Source: Dongshaea marina (GTDB lineage: Bacteria; Pseudomonadota; Gammaproteobacteria; Enterobacterales; Aeromonadaceae). From it: 64,000 nucleotides of DNA. The stretch lies in NCBI RefSeq assembly GCF_003072645.1, contig NZ_CP028897.1:4565501-4629500 (forward strand), read 5' to 3'. The position numbers were made by a program, and so were the translations under genes. Position 1 is the first letter of the stretch. Each line of letters starts with the position of its first letter. This document shows, piece after piece, positions 1-9,168 of this stretch. The notes below the pieces were generated by a model. The model made no database searches and had not been told where the DNA came from. It worked only from the letters and a program-made list of their open reading frames with translations.

Positions 1-5
1 TGGGC

Positions 6-890
6 ATGATCAATTTAGAAGCTATTTTCGTTGATGTCGATGATTTCTGTCAGGTCTTTCTACCCGCTTGGCAAAAACAGCAGATCTCCTTAGGTGTGAA
101 GCAGCGGAACAGACCCTCTCGCCTGGCTGTCAGTGAAGTGATGACCATCGTCATCGCATTCCATCGCTTGGGATTCCGAGACTTTAAATCCTATTATCTT
201 CAGTTCGTATGTAAGTACTGGAAAAGCGAGTTCCCCGGCCTGGTGAGTTACACCCGGATGTTGAAATTGATGCAAACGACCCTTGTCCCTTTGTGCTCCT
301 ATTTCACCCACAGACAAGCAAAACCTACTGGGATTGCATTCGTCGACTCAACAAAACTTCAGGTTTGCCATAACCTTCGCATCCCTCGACATCAAGTATT
401 TCAAGGTGCTGCCAAGCGTGGCAAAGGAACCATGGGGTGGTTTTATGGATTTAAATTGCACCTTATCATCAATGATCAAGGTGGTGTTATCTCGGTCAAA
501 TTAACCCCAGCCAATGTTGATGACAGAACTCCTCTTCCTGAAATGTGCGAGCAGCTCTGGGGTTCACTCTATGGAGATAAAGGCTATATTTCAGGACCAC
601 TTGCAGAAGAGCTGGCAGACCAAGGGGTCACATTAATTACCAGCATCAGGAAGAATATGAAACCAAAGTTGATGCGGCTATGGGATAAGCTGATGCTTCG
701 CAAACGCTTCATCATTGAAACCGTCTTTGATCAGCTGAAGAACATCTCTCAGATAGAACACTCACGGCATCGTAGCTGCGTCAGCTTTATGGTGAATCTC
801 CTTGCTGGCCTCATTGCATATACCTTCCAGGAAAAGAAGCCGAGCATCCGAATGTCTCGGCTTGAAAAGGAAGCGCTTATGCAGATCTGA
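6..890 (+). CDS. IS982-family transposase
   Basis: This 294-residue protein looks like a complete IS982-type DDE transposase, which cuts and joins the ends of its own insertion sequence. The three acidic positions are visible: D in FVDST near residue 116, D in YGDKGY near 194, and E in FIIETVFDQLK near 240, with the family's basic RGKGTMGWFYGFKLH segment between. The gene starts only five bases into the window, so the left end of the element is outside. No convincing right terminal repeat could be placed. It points toward glpG and ends 48 bases from it, where many relatives carry glpR. Length and motifs suggest an intact enzyme. Confidence 0.9.
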   Translation: MINLEAIFVDVDDFCQVFLPAWQKQQISLGVKQRNRPSRLAVSEVMTIVIAFHRLGFRDFKSYYLQFVCKYWKSEFPGLVSYTRMLKLMQTTLVPLCSYFTHRQAKPTGIAFVDSTKLQVCHNLRIPRHQVFQGAAKRGKGTMGWFYGFKLHLIINDQGGVISVKLTPANVDDRTPLPEMCEQLWGSLYGDKGYISGPLAEELADQGVTLITSIRKNMKPKLMRLWDKLMLRKRFIIETVFDQLKNISQIEHSRHRSCVSFMVNLLAGLIAYTFQEKKPSIRMSRLEKEALMQI

Positions 891-905
891 GGTTAAGGAG
901 GGGCA

Positions 906-927
906 GCAGGATCTTCCATGATCCTGC
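906..927. terminator. Hairpin between transposase and glpG
   Basis: GCAGGATC (906-913) and GATCCTGC (920-927) form a perfect 8-bp stem with a 6-base loop between two convergent genes. There is no strong T tract on either side, so terminator function is only likely from position. It could also belong to the end of the insertion sequence. Confidence 0.4.
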
Positions 928-938
928 AAATCCGGGAG

Positions 939-1781
939 TTAACGGGATTTACGATGGAGCTTTTGCTCAACCAGGGCTTCCAGACATCCAACCACCAAGC
1001 CGGTCAGGTGGGCCGCATTTGCCAGTGACGGTGAGAAAAAGTCAAAAAAGCCCAGCACCAGCCACACCAGCATCAGGATGACCAGCCCCTTAGGAAACGA
1101 GAACGGAGAATCTCTGTCCAGCCAGTGACTCCACCACACATAGCCTAACAGGACATACACCACACCGGAAAGGCCACCAAAAGCCGGGCCACTGACCAAA
1201 AACTGCACCATGTTGGAGATCCCGGCGCCGAGAACCAGCAGCCATAGCAGACGCAAGCTGCCCTTATGGCGCTCGATCATGCCACCAAAGTACCACCACC
1301 ATAGCAGGTTAAAAACCAGCGCCATCAAGCTAAAGTGAAACAAGGCCGGAGAGATATACCGCCAAATCTGCCAACTCCACAGGGCTTCAAGCCTGGTGTG
1401 GAACGATAGGGCATAGAAAAGCTGCTGCTCATATCCAAAAAAGCCCGACAGGTAGATCACAATCGCCAGGGCCGCAATCACCAGAGTCAGCGGGCCGGCA
1501 TGAAGGATCACATTACTCCAGACTCCGGAAAGCCCGGAAGTTCCAAGCTTCAGTGAGGACTGTCCCACCTGCCAGGAGGCACTCCGGTAACGAGGATGAC
1601 CAGGCTCAGCCATGAAGCGGCGGATCTCCAGCTCGGCCTGCTGAAGCTTTTGTTCATCCTCAAGCCAGATTTCGGCACCATATTCGGATAGATTGAGGTG
1701 GCAGGGGATTTGTTGGGTCTTGAGGTAATCGATGAGCGTCTGCGCCATTTCGGCATTTTCCATGACCAGTAGCTGTCTCAT
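939..1781 (-). CDS. glpG: Rhomboid intramembrane serine protease GlpG
   Basis: GlpG cleaves transmembrane substrates inside the inner membrane. The 280-residue protein has the cytoplasmic N-terminal domain (about 1-80) followed by six hydrophobic segments. The catalytic serine is S205 in the motif GGLSG, and the catalytic histidine is H258 in NAAHLTG. H150 in the [16 protein letters not shown] segment is also conserved. Length matches E. coli GlpG (276). Its start overlaps the stop of glpE by four bases, so the two are probably translated together. In E. coli the operon continues into glpR. Here a transposase lies downstream instead. Confidence 0.96.
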   Translation of the reverse strand: MRQLLVMENAEMAQTLIDYLKTQQIPCHLNLSEYGAEIWLEDEQKLQQAELEIRRFMAEPGHPRYRSASWQVGQSSLKLGTSGLSGVWSNVILHAGPLTLVIAALAIVIYLSGFFGYEQQLFYALSFHTRLEALWSWQIWRYISPALFHFSLMALVFNLLWWWYFGGMIERHKGSLRLLWLLVLGAGISNMVQFLVSGPAFGGLSGVVYVLLGYVWWSHWLDRDSPFSFPKGLVILMLVWLVLGFFDFFSPSLANAAHLTGLVVGCLEALVEQKLHRKSR

Positions 1782-2104
1782 TGGCCCTTCACCTCATCCG
1801 GGTAGCTTTTTTGCCAGGCCTCAAAACCACCTCTTAGGCTATATACCTCGGAGAATCCCTGATTAAACAGATATTGAGCCGCTCCAATACTGCTGATCCC
1901 GTGATAGCAGATCACGATAATGGGTTGCTCAAAGTCAGCCTCCAGCATAAAGCGTGACAGGCTGGCATCGGTCAGATGAAATGCGCCCTTCACATGGCCC
2001 CTGGAAAAGCTATCGGGATCGCGAATATCTACCAGCAGAGCATTTCCCTGTGCCAATAAACGTCGTGCTTCATCGGGAGTTACCTGTGCGATCGACTCCT
2101 GCAT
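1778..2104 (-). CDS. glpE: Thiosulfate sulfurtransferase GlpE (rhodanese)
   Basis: A single-domain rhodanese of 108 residues that moves sulfane sulfur from thiosulfate to cyanide or thiol acceptors in the cytoplasm. The active-site loop is C66 in ICYHGISS. The CH2-like start [17 protein letters not shown] is also typical of the fold. Length equals E. coli GlpE. It is the first gene of a glpE-glpG pair, with an ATGA overlap. It is transcribed divergently from metJ across a 282-base gap that holds the metJ operator and promoter. Confidence 0.95.
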   Translation of the reverse strand: MQESIAQVTPDEARRLLAQGNALLVDIRDPDSFSRGHVKGAFHLTDASLSRFMLEADFEQPIIVICYHGISSIGAAQYLFNQGFSEVYSLRGGFEAWQKSYPDEVKGQ

Positions 2105-2288
2105 ACTGTTTACACCTCCAGCTTATGCGACTCATGAGTCTCGCACGATAGCATGCCCTAACCCCCAATCCCAATAGAAACTCTCAGCCCACACTTTTGG
2201 AGCCTAACTCTTGCTGAGTCGAGGGAATTATGCTGAGATCCCGCGGCGTAATCTCCCACCTTAGCTCGAGCTATCATCCGACAAACTC

Positions 2289-2320
2289 AGACATCCAGAG
2301 CTCCAGACAGTTAGATTGCT
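2289..2320 (+). promoter_or_regulatory. Tandem met boxes (MetJ operator) before metJ
   Basis: Four consecutive 8-base units each begin with AGA: AGACATCC (2289-2296), AGAGCTCC, AGACAGTT and AGATTGCT (2313-2320). Against the consensus AGACGTCT they match at 6, 5, 5 and 5 positions. MetJ is known to bind cooperatively to two or more such tandem boxes. The last box overlaps the proposed -35 element of metJ, so self-repression is the natural reading. The individual matches are moderate. The exact 8-base register over four units is the strongest support. Confidence 0.68.
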
Positions 2321-2343
2321 AAATTTTAATCTAATGGTACAAT
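2316..2343 (+). promoter_or_regulatory. Probable sigma-70 promoter of metJ
   Basis: TTGCTA (2316-2321) and TACAAT (2338-2343) are separated by 16 bases, about 44 bases before the metJ start codon. The -35 element lies in the last met box. An inverted repeat, TTAGATT...AATCTAA (2311-2333), spans the same region. Confidence 0.5.
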
Positions 2344-2386
2344 TAGCCCCTTAAATCACACGGATAAAATAGATTTCAGGTACCCC

Positions 2387-2698
2387 ATGACGATTTGGAA
2401 TGGCGAATATATCCCGCCCTATGCCGAGCACGGAAAGAAAAGCCAGCAGGTAAAAAAAATTACCGTTTCTATTCCTCTGAAAGTACTCAAGATCCTCACC
2501 GATGAAAGGACTCGTCGTCAGGTGAACAACCTGCGTCATGCCACCAACAGTGAACTCTTGTGTGAGGCGTTTTTGCACGCTTACACCGGGCAGCCTCTGC
2601 CTGAGGATGAGGATCTTCGAAAGGACCAAGCCGATGGGATCCCGGCTCAGGCTCTTGAGCTGATGAAAGAGCTTGGTATTGAACCGGATGAAGAATAG
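2387..2698 (+). CDS. metJ: Methionine repressor MetJ
   Basis: MetJ is a ribbon-helix-helix dimer that uses S-adenosylmethionine as co-repressor to shut off methionine biosynthesis and uptake genes. The 103-residue sequence is nearly identical to E. coli MetJ through the DNA-binding strand ([15 protein letters not shown], about residues 22-36) and the following helices ([25 protein letters not shown]). Only the C-terminal 25 residues differ. Unlike in E. coli it is not beside metB and stands alone, divergent from glpE. Met boxes lie upstream of it and upstream of metN in this window. Confidence 0.98.
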   Translation: MTIWNGEYIPPYAEHGKKSQQVKKITVSIPLKVLKILTDERTRRQVNNLRHATNSELLCEAFLHAYTGQPLPEDEDLRKDQADGIPAQALELMKELGIEPDEE

Positions 2699-2769
2699 GA
2701 GTCAGGCTCAGCATTGAGCAAATTCCCACAGCAAACCCGCGTAGAGAAAGGGCAAACATTTGAGATGCC

Positions 2770-2801
2770 CAAAAAAGAAAAAGCAGGGCTAAAAGCCCTG
2801 C
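2770..2801 (-). terminator. Rho-independent terminator after cysQ
   Basis: Read on the minus strand, GCAGGGCT/AGCCCTGC (2783-2801, 8-bp stem, 3-base loop) is followed by a T-rich tail, the complement of AAAAAAGAAAAA. It ends the cysQ transcript and also lies about 85 bases beyond the convergent metJ. Confidence 0.8.
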
Positions 2802-2946
2802 AAAAAGACCCAGAGGGAGTGCTCCACAACTCGTGTTACCGAACACAACCTGAAATCAACAGCAACTTCACTCTAGCAAAAACTAAACGCCATTTTTGAG
2901 ACTGAAACCTTTTTCATGAGCAATTACTGGTAAAAAATCAGCCCTT

Positions 2947-3744
2947 TTATGCTGATTTAAGGATCCCGGCCAGCTCCTTAGCAGCCAAAACCATAAAATC
3001 CGGATTCTCCAGACTCTCACGCTGATTGTAGGTCAGTGGTTTTTGCTGCAACGACAGGATCTCTCCTCCCGCTTCTTCAACGATACACTGCACCGCAGCC
3101 GTATCCCACTCCCCTGTCGGGCCGACTCTGAGATATGCATCCACCCTGCCCGCGGCAACCGCACAAGACTTGAGTGAGCTTGAGCCCAGCGCAACAAACT
3201 GGTACTCCAAATCTCCCTTAAGCCTGGTTTTGATGAGATCCAGCTTTTGTCGACGGCTTACTGCAATTGTAAGTGACTCTCTCGTCTGCCGGGTATGGAT
3301 CGGCTCAGGCACACTATCGAGGGCCTGATAATAAGCACCCTGTCCGCGACAGGCATAATAACAGTCCCCGCTCTCTGGCGCGCACACTACTCCCAATACG
3401 GGAATCCCCTCCTCGACCAGAGCAATCACGGTCGCGAAATCTCCGCTGCGAGCGATAAATTCCTGGGTGCCATCCAGGGGATCCACCAGCCAGTAACGTT
3501 TCCAGAAACTGCGCTCACTCAGCGGAATATCAGAGTCTTCCTCGGAGAGCACAGGGATCTCGGGCGCCAGCTCCGCCAGGGCTTTGGTCAGGTAGTCATG
3601 GGCCGCATAGTCGGCGCTGGTGACCGGGGTCTGATCGGCCTTGAGTTGCTGTTGGTAGTCCTTGCTCTGATACACCTTATGCAGGATCTCGGCTGCCTGC
3701 CTGGCGATAGCCAGGGTTTGAGGCAGAAGTTGGCTGGGAGTCAT
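2947..3744 (-). CDS. cysQ: 3'(2'),5'-bisphosphate nucleotidase CysQ
   Basis: CysQ hydrolyses 3'-phosphoadenosine 5'-phosphate, the by-product of sulfate assimilation, to AMP. It belongs to the lithium-sensitive, magnesium-dependent inositol monophosphatase fold. Metal-binding motifs are visible: LSEED at 66-70, WLVDPLDGT at 85-93 and GEWDTAA in the C-terminal half. The 265-residue length is slightly above E. coli CysQ (246). A ribosome-binding site (GGAGGAG) precedes the start. The gene is monocistronic, bounded by terminators at 2770-2801 and 3834-3867. Confidence 0.95.
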   Translation of the reverse strand: MTPSQLLPQTLAIARQAAEILHKVYQSKDYQQQLKADQTPVTSADYAAHDYLTKALAELAPEIPVLSEEDSDIPLSERSFWKRYWLVDPLDGTQEFIARSGDFATVIALVEEGIPVLGVVCAPESGDCYYACRGQGAYYQALDSVPEPIHTRQTRESLTIAVSRRQKLDLIKTRLKGDLEYQFVALGSSSLKSCAVAAGRVDAYLRVGPTGEWDTAAVQCIVEEAGGEILSLQQKPLTYNQRESLENPDFMVLAAKELAGILKSA

Positions 3745-3833
3745 CTGCTCCTCCTTCGATGGGATGCGGGCTTGGGGAAGCCCCTATGATAGGGAGATTG
3801 CTCAGCAGACTAAAGCGTCAACCAGCAAAATTC

Positions 3834-3867
3834 AGATAAAAAAATAGCCCTCACTGAGGGCTATTTT
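3834..3867 (-). terminator. Terminator after typA
   Basis: AAAATAGCCCTC (3841-3852) pairs perfectly with GAGGGCTATTTT (3856-3867) around a 3-base loop. On the minus strand the stem runs into a T tract, so it ends the typA transcript. Its symmetry may also protect cysQ from read-through. Confidence 0.85.
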
Positions 3868-3885
3868 ATTCCAAGACAACCTTAA

Positions 3886-5696
3886 TTAAGCACGGCTGGC
3901 ACGCTTACGATCGGTCTCGGTCAGAAGCTTCTTACGAATTCGGATATGCACTGGAGTCACCTCGACTAGCTCATCATCGTTAATGAACTCGAGAGCCTGC
4001 TCCAGGGTCATGCGGATCGCCGGGGTCAGCTGGATGTTTTCGTCGGTACCTGAGGCACGAACGTTGGTCAGCTGCTTGCCCTTGAGGACGTTCACCGTCA
4101 GATCGTTGGTACGGGTGTGGATCCCCACAACCTGCCCCTCATACACCTGCTCACTTGGACCAATCATCAGCTTACCGCGCTCTTGAAGGTTCCATAGCGA
4201 GTAGCCCAGCGCCTTACCGGTTGCATTGGAGATCAAAACCCCGTTACTACGCTGGCCGATCTCACCCTCTTTACGCGGTGCATAGTGGTCAAAGCTGTGA
4301 TAGATGAGGCCGGTTCCAGAGGTCAGGGTCATGAACTCGGTCTGGAAACCGATGAGGCCACGACTTGGGATGATGTAGTCGACACGGATACGCCCCTTAC
4401 CATCGGGCAGCATCTGCTGCAGTTCACCCTTACGCAGGCCCAGCTGCTCGATCACTCCCCCTGGAACTCCTCAGGGATATCCACGGTTAGAGTCTCATAC
4501 GGTTCCTGTGTCTGTCCATCGATTTCACGCATGATCACTTCAGGGCGGGATACCGCCAGCTCGAAGCCTTCACGGCGCATGTTCTCAATCAGGACACTCA
4601 GGTGCAGCTCACCACGGCCTGAGACGCGGAACTTATCGGGATCGTCCATCTGCTCAACACGCAGGGCCACGTTGTGCTTGAGCTCCTGCTCCAGGCGCTC
4701 TAAGATGTTACGTGAGGTCACGAACTTACCTTCCTGACCGGCAAACGGAGAGGTGTTTACCTGGAAGGTCATGGTGACGGTTGGCTCATCAACGCTCAGG
4801 GCTGGCAGAGCTTCAACCTGAGACTGGCTACAGATGGTATCGGAGATCTTAAGATCGCCCAGTCCTGTGATCGCAACGATATCGCCGGCACTCGCCTGCT
4901 CAACCTCGTTACGCTCCAGTCCGAGATAACCCAGCACCTGGCCAACCTTACCGTTACGGGTCTTGCCCTCTTTATCGATGATGCTGACCTGCTGGTTGGG
5001 CTTGATGGTGCCGCGCACGATACGGCCGATGCCGATAACCCCAACATAGGAGGAGTAATCCAGCTGAGAGATCTGCATCTGCAGCTCACCGGCAGGATCG
5101 GCCTGTGGCGCAGGGGCCTTCTCAACAATCGCCTCAAACAGAGCCGTCATATCTTCGGTCTGTTCCTCGGGATCCATCGCAGCATAACCGGCCAGAGCTG
5201 AGGTGTAGACCACAGGGAAGTCCAGTTGCTCATCGGTTGCACCCAGGTTGTCAAACAGATCAAACACCTGATCGATAACCCAATCCGGGCGTGCACCGGG
5301 ACGGTCAATCTTGTTGACGACAACGATAGGCTTGAGGCCACGAGCAAATGCCTTCTGGGTGACGAAACGTGTCTGAGGCATAGGACCATCGACCGCATCT
5401 ACCAGCAGCAGTACCGTATCGACCATAGACATTACACGCTCAACCTCACCACCGAAGTCGGCGTGTCCCGGGGTGTCTACAATATTGATGCGGTAATCTT
5501 GCCAATTGATCGCTGTGTTCTTAGCGAGAATGGTAATACCGCGCTCTTGCTCCTGTGCGTTAGAGTCGAGGATCCTTTCCTGACCTTCGTTGCTGCGCTC
5601 TAACGTTCCAGACTGTTGTAGCAATTTATCTACCAGAGTAGTTTTGCCATGGTCAACATGAGCAATAATCGCGATATTTCGCAGTTTATCTAACAT
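3886..5696 (-). CDS. typA: Ribosome-associated GTPase TypA/BipA (one frameshift)
   Basis: TypA/BipA is a translational GTPase of the EF-G/EF-Tu superfamily that helps 50S subunit assembly at low temperature and stress. The G1 motif AHVDHGKTT lies at residues 12-20; DTPGHADF and NKID follow. The C-terminal reading (from [12 protein letters not shown]) is complete to the usual [16 protein letters not shown] end. The two parts are in different frames. The break falls at CCCCC (4457-4461, plus strand). One more C restores [14 protein letters not shown] and gives a 603-residue protein, close to E. coli (607). I read this as a sequencing deletion. The gene is divergent from glnA, as in E. coli. Confidence 0.93.
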
Positions 5697-5801
5697 TCCC
5701 GCCTCAGAGTCTTTCAGTTGAATAGGATAAAAAGAGGCAGTATTGTACTGATTGATCGAAAATCTGCCTAGAAAAAACTCAATCTATTGCACAATCCCAG
5801 T

Positions 5802-5848
5802 TGCACCAAGATGGACACCACTCTAGCGCATTGCACCAACAAGGTGCA
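5802..5848 (+). promoter_or_regulatory. Two NtrC binding sites upstream of glnA
   Basis: TGCACCAACAAGGTGCA (5832-5848) is a perfect palindromic match to the NtrC consensus. TGCACCAAGATGGACAC (5802-5818) is a good second site, with one weak half. Their starts are 30 bases apart, about three helical turns, and they lie about 75-135 bases before the predicted start of transcription. This is the classical glnA enhancer arrangement, in which phosphorylated NtrC oligomers activate sigma-54 polymerase. Confidence 0.9.
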
Positions 5849-5910
5849 TGAGACAGGCTGTTTAAAATTTTCGATTTTGTTAGTGGTTGATTTTAAAGGA
5901 TTTTAAAAGG

Positions 5911-5926
5911 TGGCACGGTTTCTGCA
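5911..5926 (+). promoter_or_regulatory. Sigma-54 promoter of glnA
   Basis: TGGCACGGTTTCTGCA carries the -24 GG and -12 GC elements exactly 10 bases apart, matching the TGGCACG-N4-TTGC consensus. The predicted start of transcription is near 5936, with the glnA start codon at 5974. Confidence 0.92.
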
Positions 5927-5973
5927 AAGAATCTGCTAGTTACTATTTTGCATACGGTCGAGGAGGACCCTGC

Positions 5974-7383
5974 ATGTCAATCGAAGCAACTCTTCAGCTC
6001 ATTAAAGAAAATGAAATCAAGTTTGTTGATCTGCGTTTTACCGATACCAAGGGTAAAGAGCAGCACGTTTCTATCCCTGCACACCAAATCGATAGCGACT
6101 TTTTTGAAGATGGCAAAGCGTTTGATGGCTCCTCCATCGCCGGCTGGAAAGGGATCAATGAGTCAGACATGCTGCTGATGCCGGATCCAACCACTGCTGT
6201 GGTGGACCCCTTCACCGAAGAAAATACCCTGATCGTTCGTTGTGACATCGTCGAGCCCGAGACTATGCAGGGCTATGACCGTGACCCTCGCTCCATCGCC
6301 AAGCGCGCCGAAGCCTTCATGAAGGCCGAAGGGATCGCCGATACCGCACTGCTGGGGCCTGAGCCTGAGTTCTTCATGTTCGATGATGTGCGTTTTCACA
6401 CCGACATCTCCGGCAGCTTCTACCGCGTCGATTCAGAAGAGGCAAAGTGGAACTCTGGCAAGAGCTATGAAGAGGGTAACCTGGGTCACCGTCCCGGAAT
6501 CAAGGGCGGCTACTTCCCGGTTGCACCGGTTGACTCCTCTCAGGATATCCGTAGCTCCATGTCTATGGTGATGGAGGAGATGGGCCTGGTGGTTGAAGCT
6601 CACCACCACGAAGTAGCAACCGCAGGTCAAAACGAGATCGCAACCCGCTTCAACACCCTAGTGAAAAAAGCCGACGAGCTGCAGATCTATAAGTATGTGG
6701 TGCACAATGTTGCTCACCTGTTCAACAAGACCGCGACCTTCATGCCCAAGCCGCTGGTCGGTGATAACGGCTCCGGGATGCACTGTCACATCTCACTACA
6801 AAAAGATGGTGAAAACCTGTTTGCTGGGGACGGCTACGGCGGCCTGAGTGAAACAGCGCTGTTCTTTATCGGTGGAGTCATCAAGCATGCTAAGGCGATC
6901 AACGCCTTTGCTAACGCTTCAACCAACTCCTACAAGCGTCTGGTTCCGGGCTTTGAGGCACCGGTAATGCTGGCCTACTCGGCTCGTAACCGCTCCGCTT
7001 CGATTCGGGTACCTGTGGTTGCTTCCGCCAAGGCGCGTCGCATCGAGATCCGCTTCCCGGATCCGACGGCTAACCCATATCTTGCCTTTGCAGCCATCGC
7101 GATGGCGGGTCTGGACGGGATCCACAATCGCATCCACCCGGGCGAGCCTATGGATAAAGACCTCTATGATCTGCCACCAGAAGAGGCGGCTGAGATCCCA
7201 ACGGTTGCAGCCTCATTCTGTGAAGCTCTGGACTGTCTGGATCAGGATCGTGCGTTCCTGACCCGTGGTGGGGTATTCTCTGATGACTTCATCAACTCCT
7301 ATATCGAGCTTAAGCGCCAGGAAGTTGAGCTGCTGAACGTCACGACTCACCCAATCGAGTTTGATCTCTACTACTCAGTTTAA
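5974..7383 (+). CDS. glnA: Glutamine synthetase type I
   Basis: GlnA makes glutamine from glutamate, ammonia and ATP as a cytoplasmic dodecamer. The start was set at 5974 because a strong GAGGAGG site precedes it and it gives 469 residues, the E. coli length. The upstream extension of the open frame crosses the promoter. Visible landmarks are [11 protein letters not shown] near residue 50, the metal-binding [10 protein letters not shown], the ATP loop around NGSGMHCH, and [10 protein letters not shown] near 397, which carries the tyrosine adenylylated by GlnE. Expression is controlled by the sigma-54 promoter and NtrC sites just upstream. Confidence 0.98.
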   Translation: MSIEATLQLIKENEIKFVDLRFTDTKGKEQHVSIPAHQIDSDFFEDGKAFDGSSIAGWKGINESDMLLMPDPTTAVVDPFTEENTLIVRCDIVEPETMQGYDRDPRSIAKRAEAFMKAEGIADTALLGPEPEFFMFDDVRFHTDISGSFYRVDSEEAKWNSGKSYEEGNLGHRPGIKGGYFPVAPVDSSQDIRSSMSMVMEEMGLVVEAHHHEVATAGQNEIATRFNTLVKKADELQIYKYVVHNVAHLFNKTATFMPKPLVGDNGSGMHCHISLQKDGENLFAGDGYGGLSETALFFIGGVIKHAKAINAFANASTNSYKRLVPGFEAPVMLAYSARNRSASIRVPVVASAKARRIEIRFPDPTANPYLAFAAIAMAGLDGIHNRIHPGEPMDKDLYDLPPEEAAEIPTVAASFCEALDCLDQDRAFLTRGGVFSDDFINSYIELKRQEVELLNVTTHPIEFDLYYSV

Positions 7384-7394
7384 ACTGACCCTTT

Positions 7395-7420
7395 GGGAGG
7401 CCGGTACAATCTGGCCTCCC
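7395..7420 (+). terminator. Hairpin after glnA
   Basis: GGGAGGCC (7395-7402) pairs with GGCCTCCC (7413-7420) across a 10-base loop, 11 bases after the glnA stop codon. The tail is only weakly T-rich. It probably reduces read-through from glnA into glnLG, as in other species. Confidence 0.6.
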
Positions 7421-7469
7421 CAATTCTCCCACCGCCTGCTAATCTCATAAAAAACAACTGAAAATTGCT

Positions 7470-8009
7470 ATGAACAGATTCAGCATCGCACTCTTGATCA
7501 CTCTGCTACTGCCCTATCACCTGGTGTGTGCTAACGCCATCTACAAATGGGTTGATAAGCAGGGAGTCACTCACTTTACCGATACCCCGGTCTCGGGAGC
7601 AGAAAAAACCGATGTCAGACCCTCTATAGCAGCAAACATTCCTAAGGTTATCTCGGAGCCTGTAGTTGAGCAGGCCAAGGCAACAAGCTATCAATTATCA
7701 CTGCTCCAGCCCAAAGATCAGACAACGATTCGCAACAACCAGGGGAATATTGCGGTCACCAGCAAGATTGCTCCCATGCCAAAAAGCTATCGCATGCAAG
7801 TATTTGTCGATGGGGCCTTGTTTAAGGAGATAAAAAATCAAACCTCTGTCTTGCTCAGTAATGTGGAGCGAGGGGAGCATCAAATCCAAACAAAACTGCT
7901 CTCTGATGATGGAGTACTTGAAGCTGAATCACCTGTTGTTACCGTGTATCTGCATCGGACCTCGATTCACGCACCGGCCAGGACCCCAAGAGCCGGAGTG
8001 GCGAACTAA
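7470..8009 (+). CDS. DUF4124-domain exported protein
   Basis: A 179-residue protein with a signal peptide (about 1-22, MNRFSIALLITLLLPYHLVCANA) followed by the DUF4124 signature IYKWVDKQGVTHFTDTP. The remaining part, about residues 75-165, reads like a small beta-rich domain (YRMQVFVDGALFKEIKNQTS; GEHQIQTKLLSDDG). No catalytic residues are evident. DUF4124 genes sit between glnA and glnL in several marine gammaproteobacteria. Their role is not established, and I do not assign one. It is likely periplasmic. Confidence 0.85.
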   Translation: MNRFSIALLITLLLPYHLVCANAIYKWVDKQGVTHFTDTPVSGAEKTDVRPSIAANIPKVISEPVVEQAKATSYQLSLLQPKDQTTIRNNQGNIAVTSKIAPMPKSYRMQVFVDGALFKEIKNQTSVLLSNVERGEHQIQTKLLSDDGVLEAESPVVTVYLHRTSIHAPARTPRAGVAN

Positions 8010-8123
8010 AGATTCCGGGTTTTGTAAGCCTGCAAACGATTCAATAAATCAATGACTTGCAATCAGGCTACCAGGTCTGCAATCTGATACTATCCTAAAC
8101 CAATCTGCCAACGGGAGAAGGCT

Positions 8124-9167
8124 GTGGGCCACAGTGTCAACTATGAGCAGCTTCTTGATAATCAATTAACTGCTGTCTTGCTGCTCACCCGTGAATTGCA
8201 GATCATCTACGCCAACCCGGCAGCAGAAGATCTGTTCAGTCGCAGCATCCGTCAGTTACAAAAGCTCGCCCTGCCGTCACTGATCCGTAAAGAGGATCTT
8301 GATTGCAACTGGCTTTGTGAGCAGCTGATACAGCATCAAAGCCTGAGAGTCTGTGAAATTCGCCTTGAGCTACCCTCCCAGAATCATATTCTGGATCTCA
8401 GCGCCAACCTTATCGAAGGCGAGCAGGGCTCACAGATCCTGATGGAGCTCCATCCCCAGGATCTGCACCTTAACAGTCAGCCACAGCTCCACCCTCAACA
8501 AAGAGCGCTGCGCCAGCTGCTGCGAAACCTGGCTCACGAGATCAAAAACCCCTTGGGAGGCCTCAAGGGGGCAGCTCAGCTCCTCTCCAAGCAGCTTACC
8601 GATCCTAAGTGGCAGCCCTATACTGAGATGTTACTCAGCCAGAGTGAGCGGCTCGCTCAGCTGGTCGAGCGGATGCTTGGACCGCGCAAACTCGAACCGA
8701 TGCAGCCGGTCAACCTGCATCAACTGCTTGAGCAACAACTTGAGCTCTTAGCAATCGATACTCCCAAAGCGATTGTATTTAAGCGGGACTATGATCCCAG
8801 CCTGCCGGAGATCCCGGTTGCCAGCGCCTCCCTGCAACAGGCCCTGCTGAATATCATGCTCAACGGCATTCAGGCGATGGGTGACAGTGGCACCCTGAAC
8901 ATAAAGACCCGCTCAATTGCTAATATGACCCTCAACAACAAACGCTACCGCCTGACCGCTATGATCACTATTGGTGACACTGGCCCGGGGATCCCGGATG
9001 AGATCCGCCCTAACCTCTTTGTCCCCATGGTCACCGGACGCGCCGATGGTACAGGCCTTGGCCTTTCGATTGCGCAGGAGCTGATCGCAAGGCATGATGG
9101 CCATATTGAGTGGCAGAGCGACCCGGGAGACACCAGCTTTACCCTTTATCTTCCCTATCAGGAGTAA
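8124..9167 (+). CDS. glnL: Nitrogen regulation sensor kinase NtrB
   Basis: NtrB is the cytoplasmic kinase/phosphatase that sets the phosphorylation of NtrC in response to PII. The 347-residue protein has an N-terminal PAS domain (about 5-75) and a dimerisation helix with the phosphorylated histidine H138 in LAHEIKNPLGG. The HATPase domain carries NIMLNGIQAM, GDTGPGIP and GTGLGLSIAQ. The reading begins with a GTG codon after a GGGAGAAGG ribosome-binding site. It precedes glnG by a single base. Confidence 0.95.
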   Translation: MGHSVNYEQLLDNQLTAVLLLTRELQIIYANPAAEDLFSRSIRQLQKLALPSLIRKEDLDCNWLCEQLIQHQSLRVCEIRLELPSQNHILDLSANLIEGEQGSQILMELHPQDLHLNSQPQLHPQQRALRQLLRNLAHEIKNPLGGLKGAAQLLSKQLTDPKWQPYTEMLLSQSERLAQLVERMLGPRKLEPMQPVNLHQLLEQQLELLAIDTPKAIVFKRDYDPSLPEIPVASASLQQALLNIMLNGIQAMGDSGTLNIKTRSIANMTLNNKRYRLTAMITIGDTGPGIPDEIRPNLFVPMVTGRADGTGLGLSIAQELIARHDGHIEWQSDPGDTSFTLYLPYQE

Positions 9168-9168
9168 C

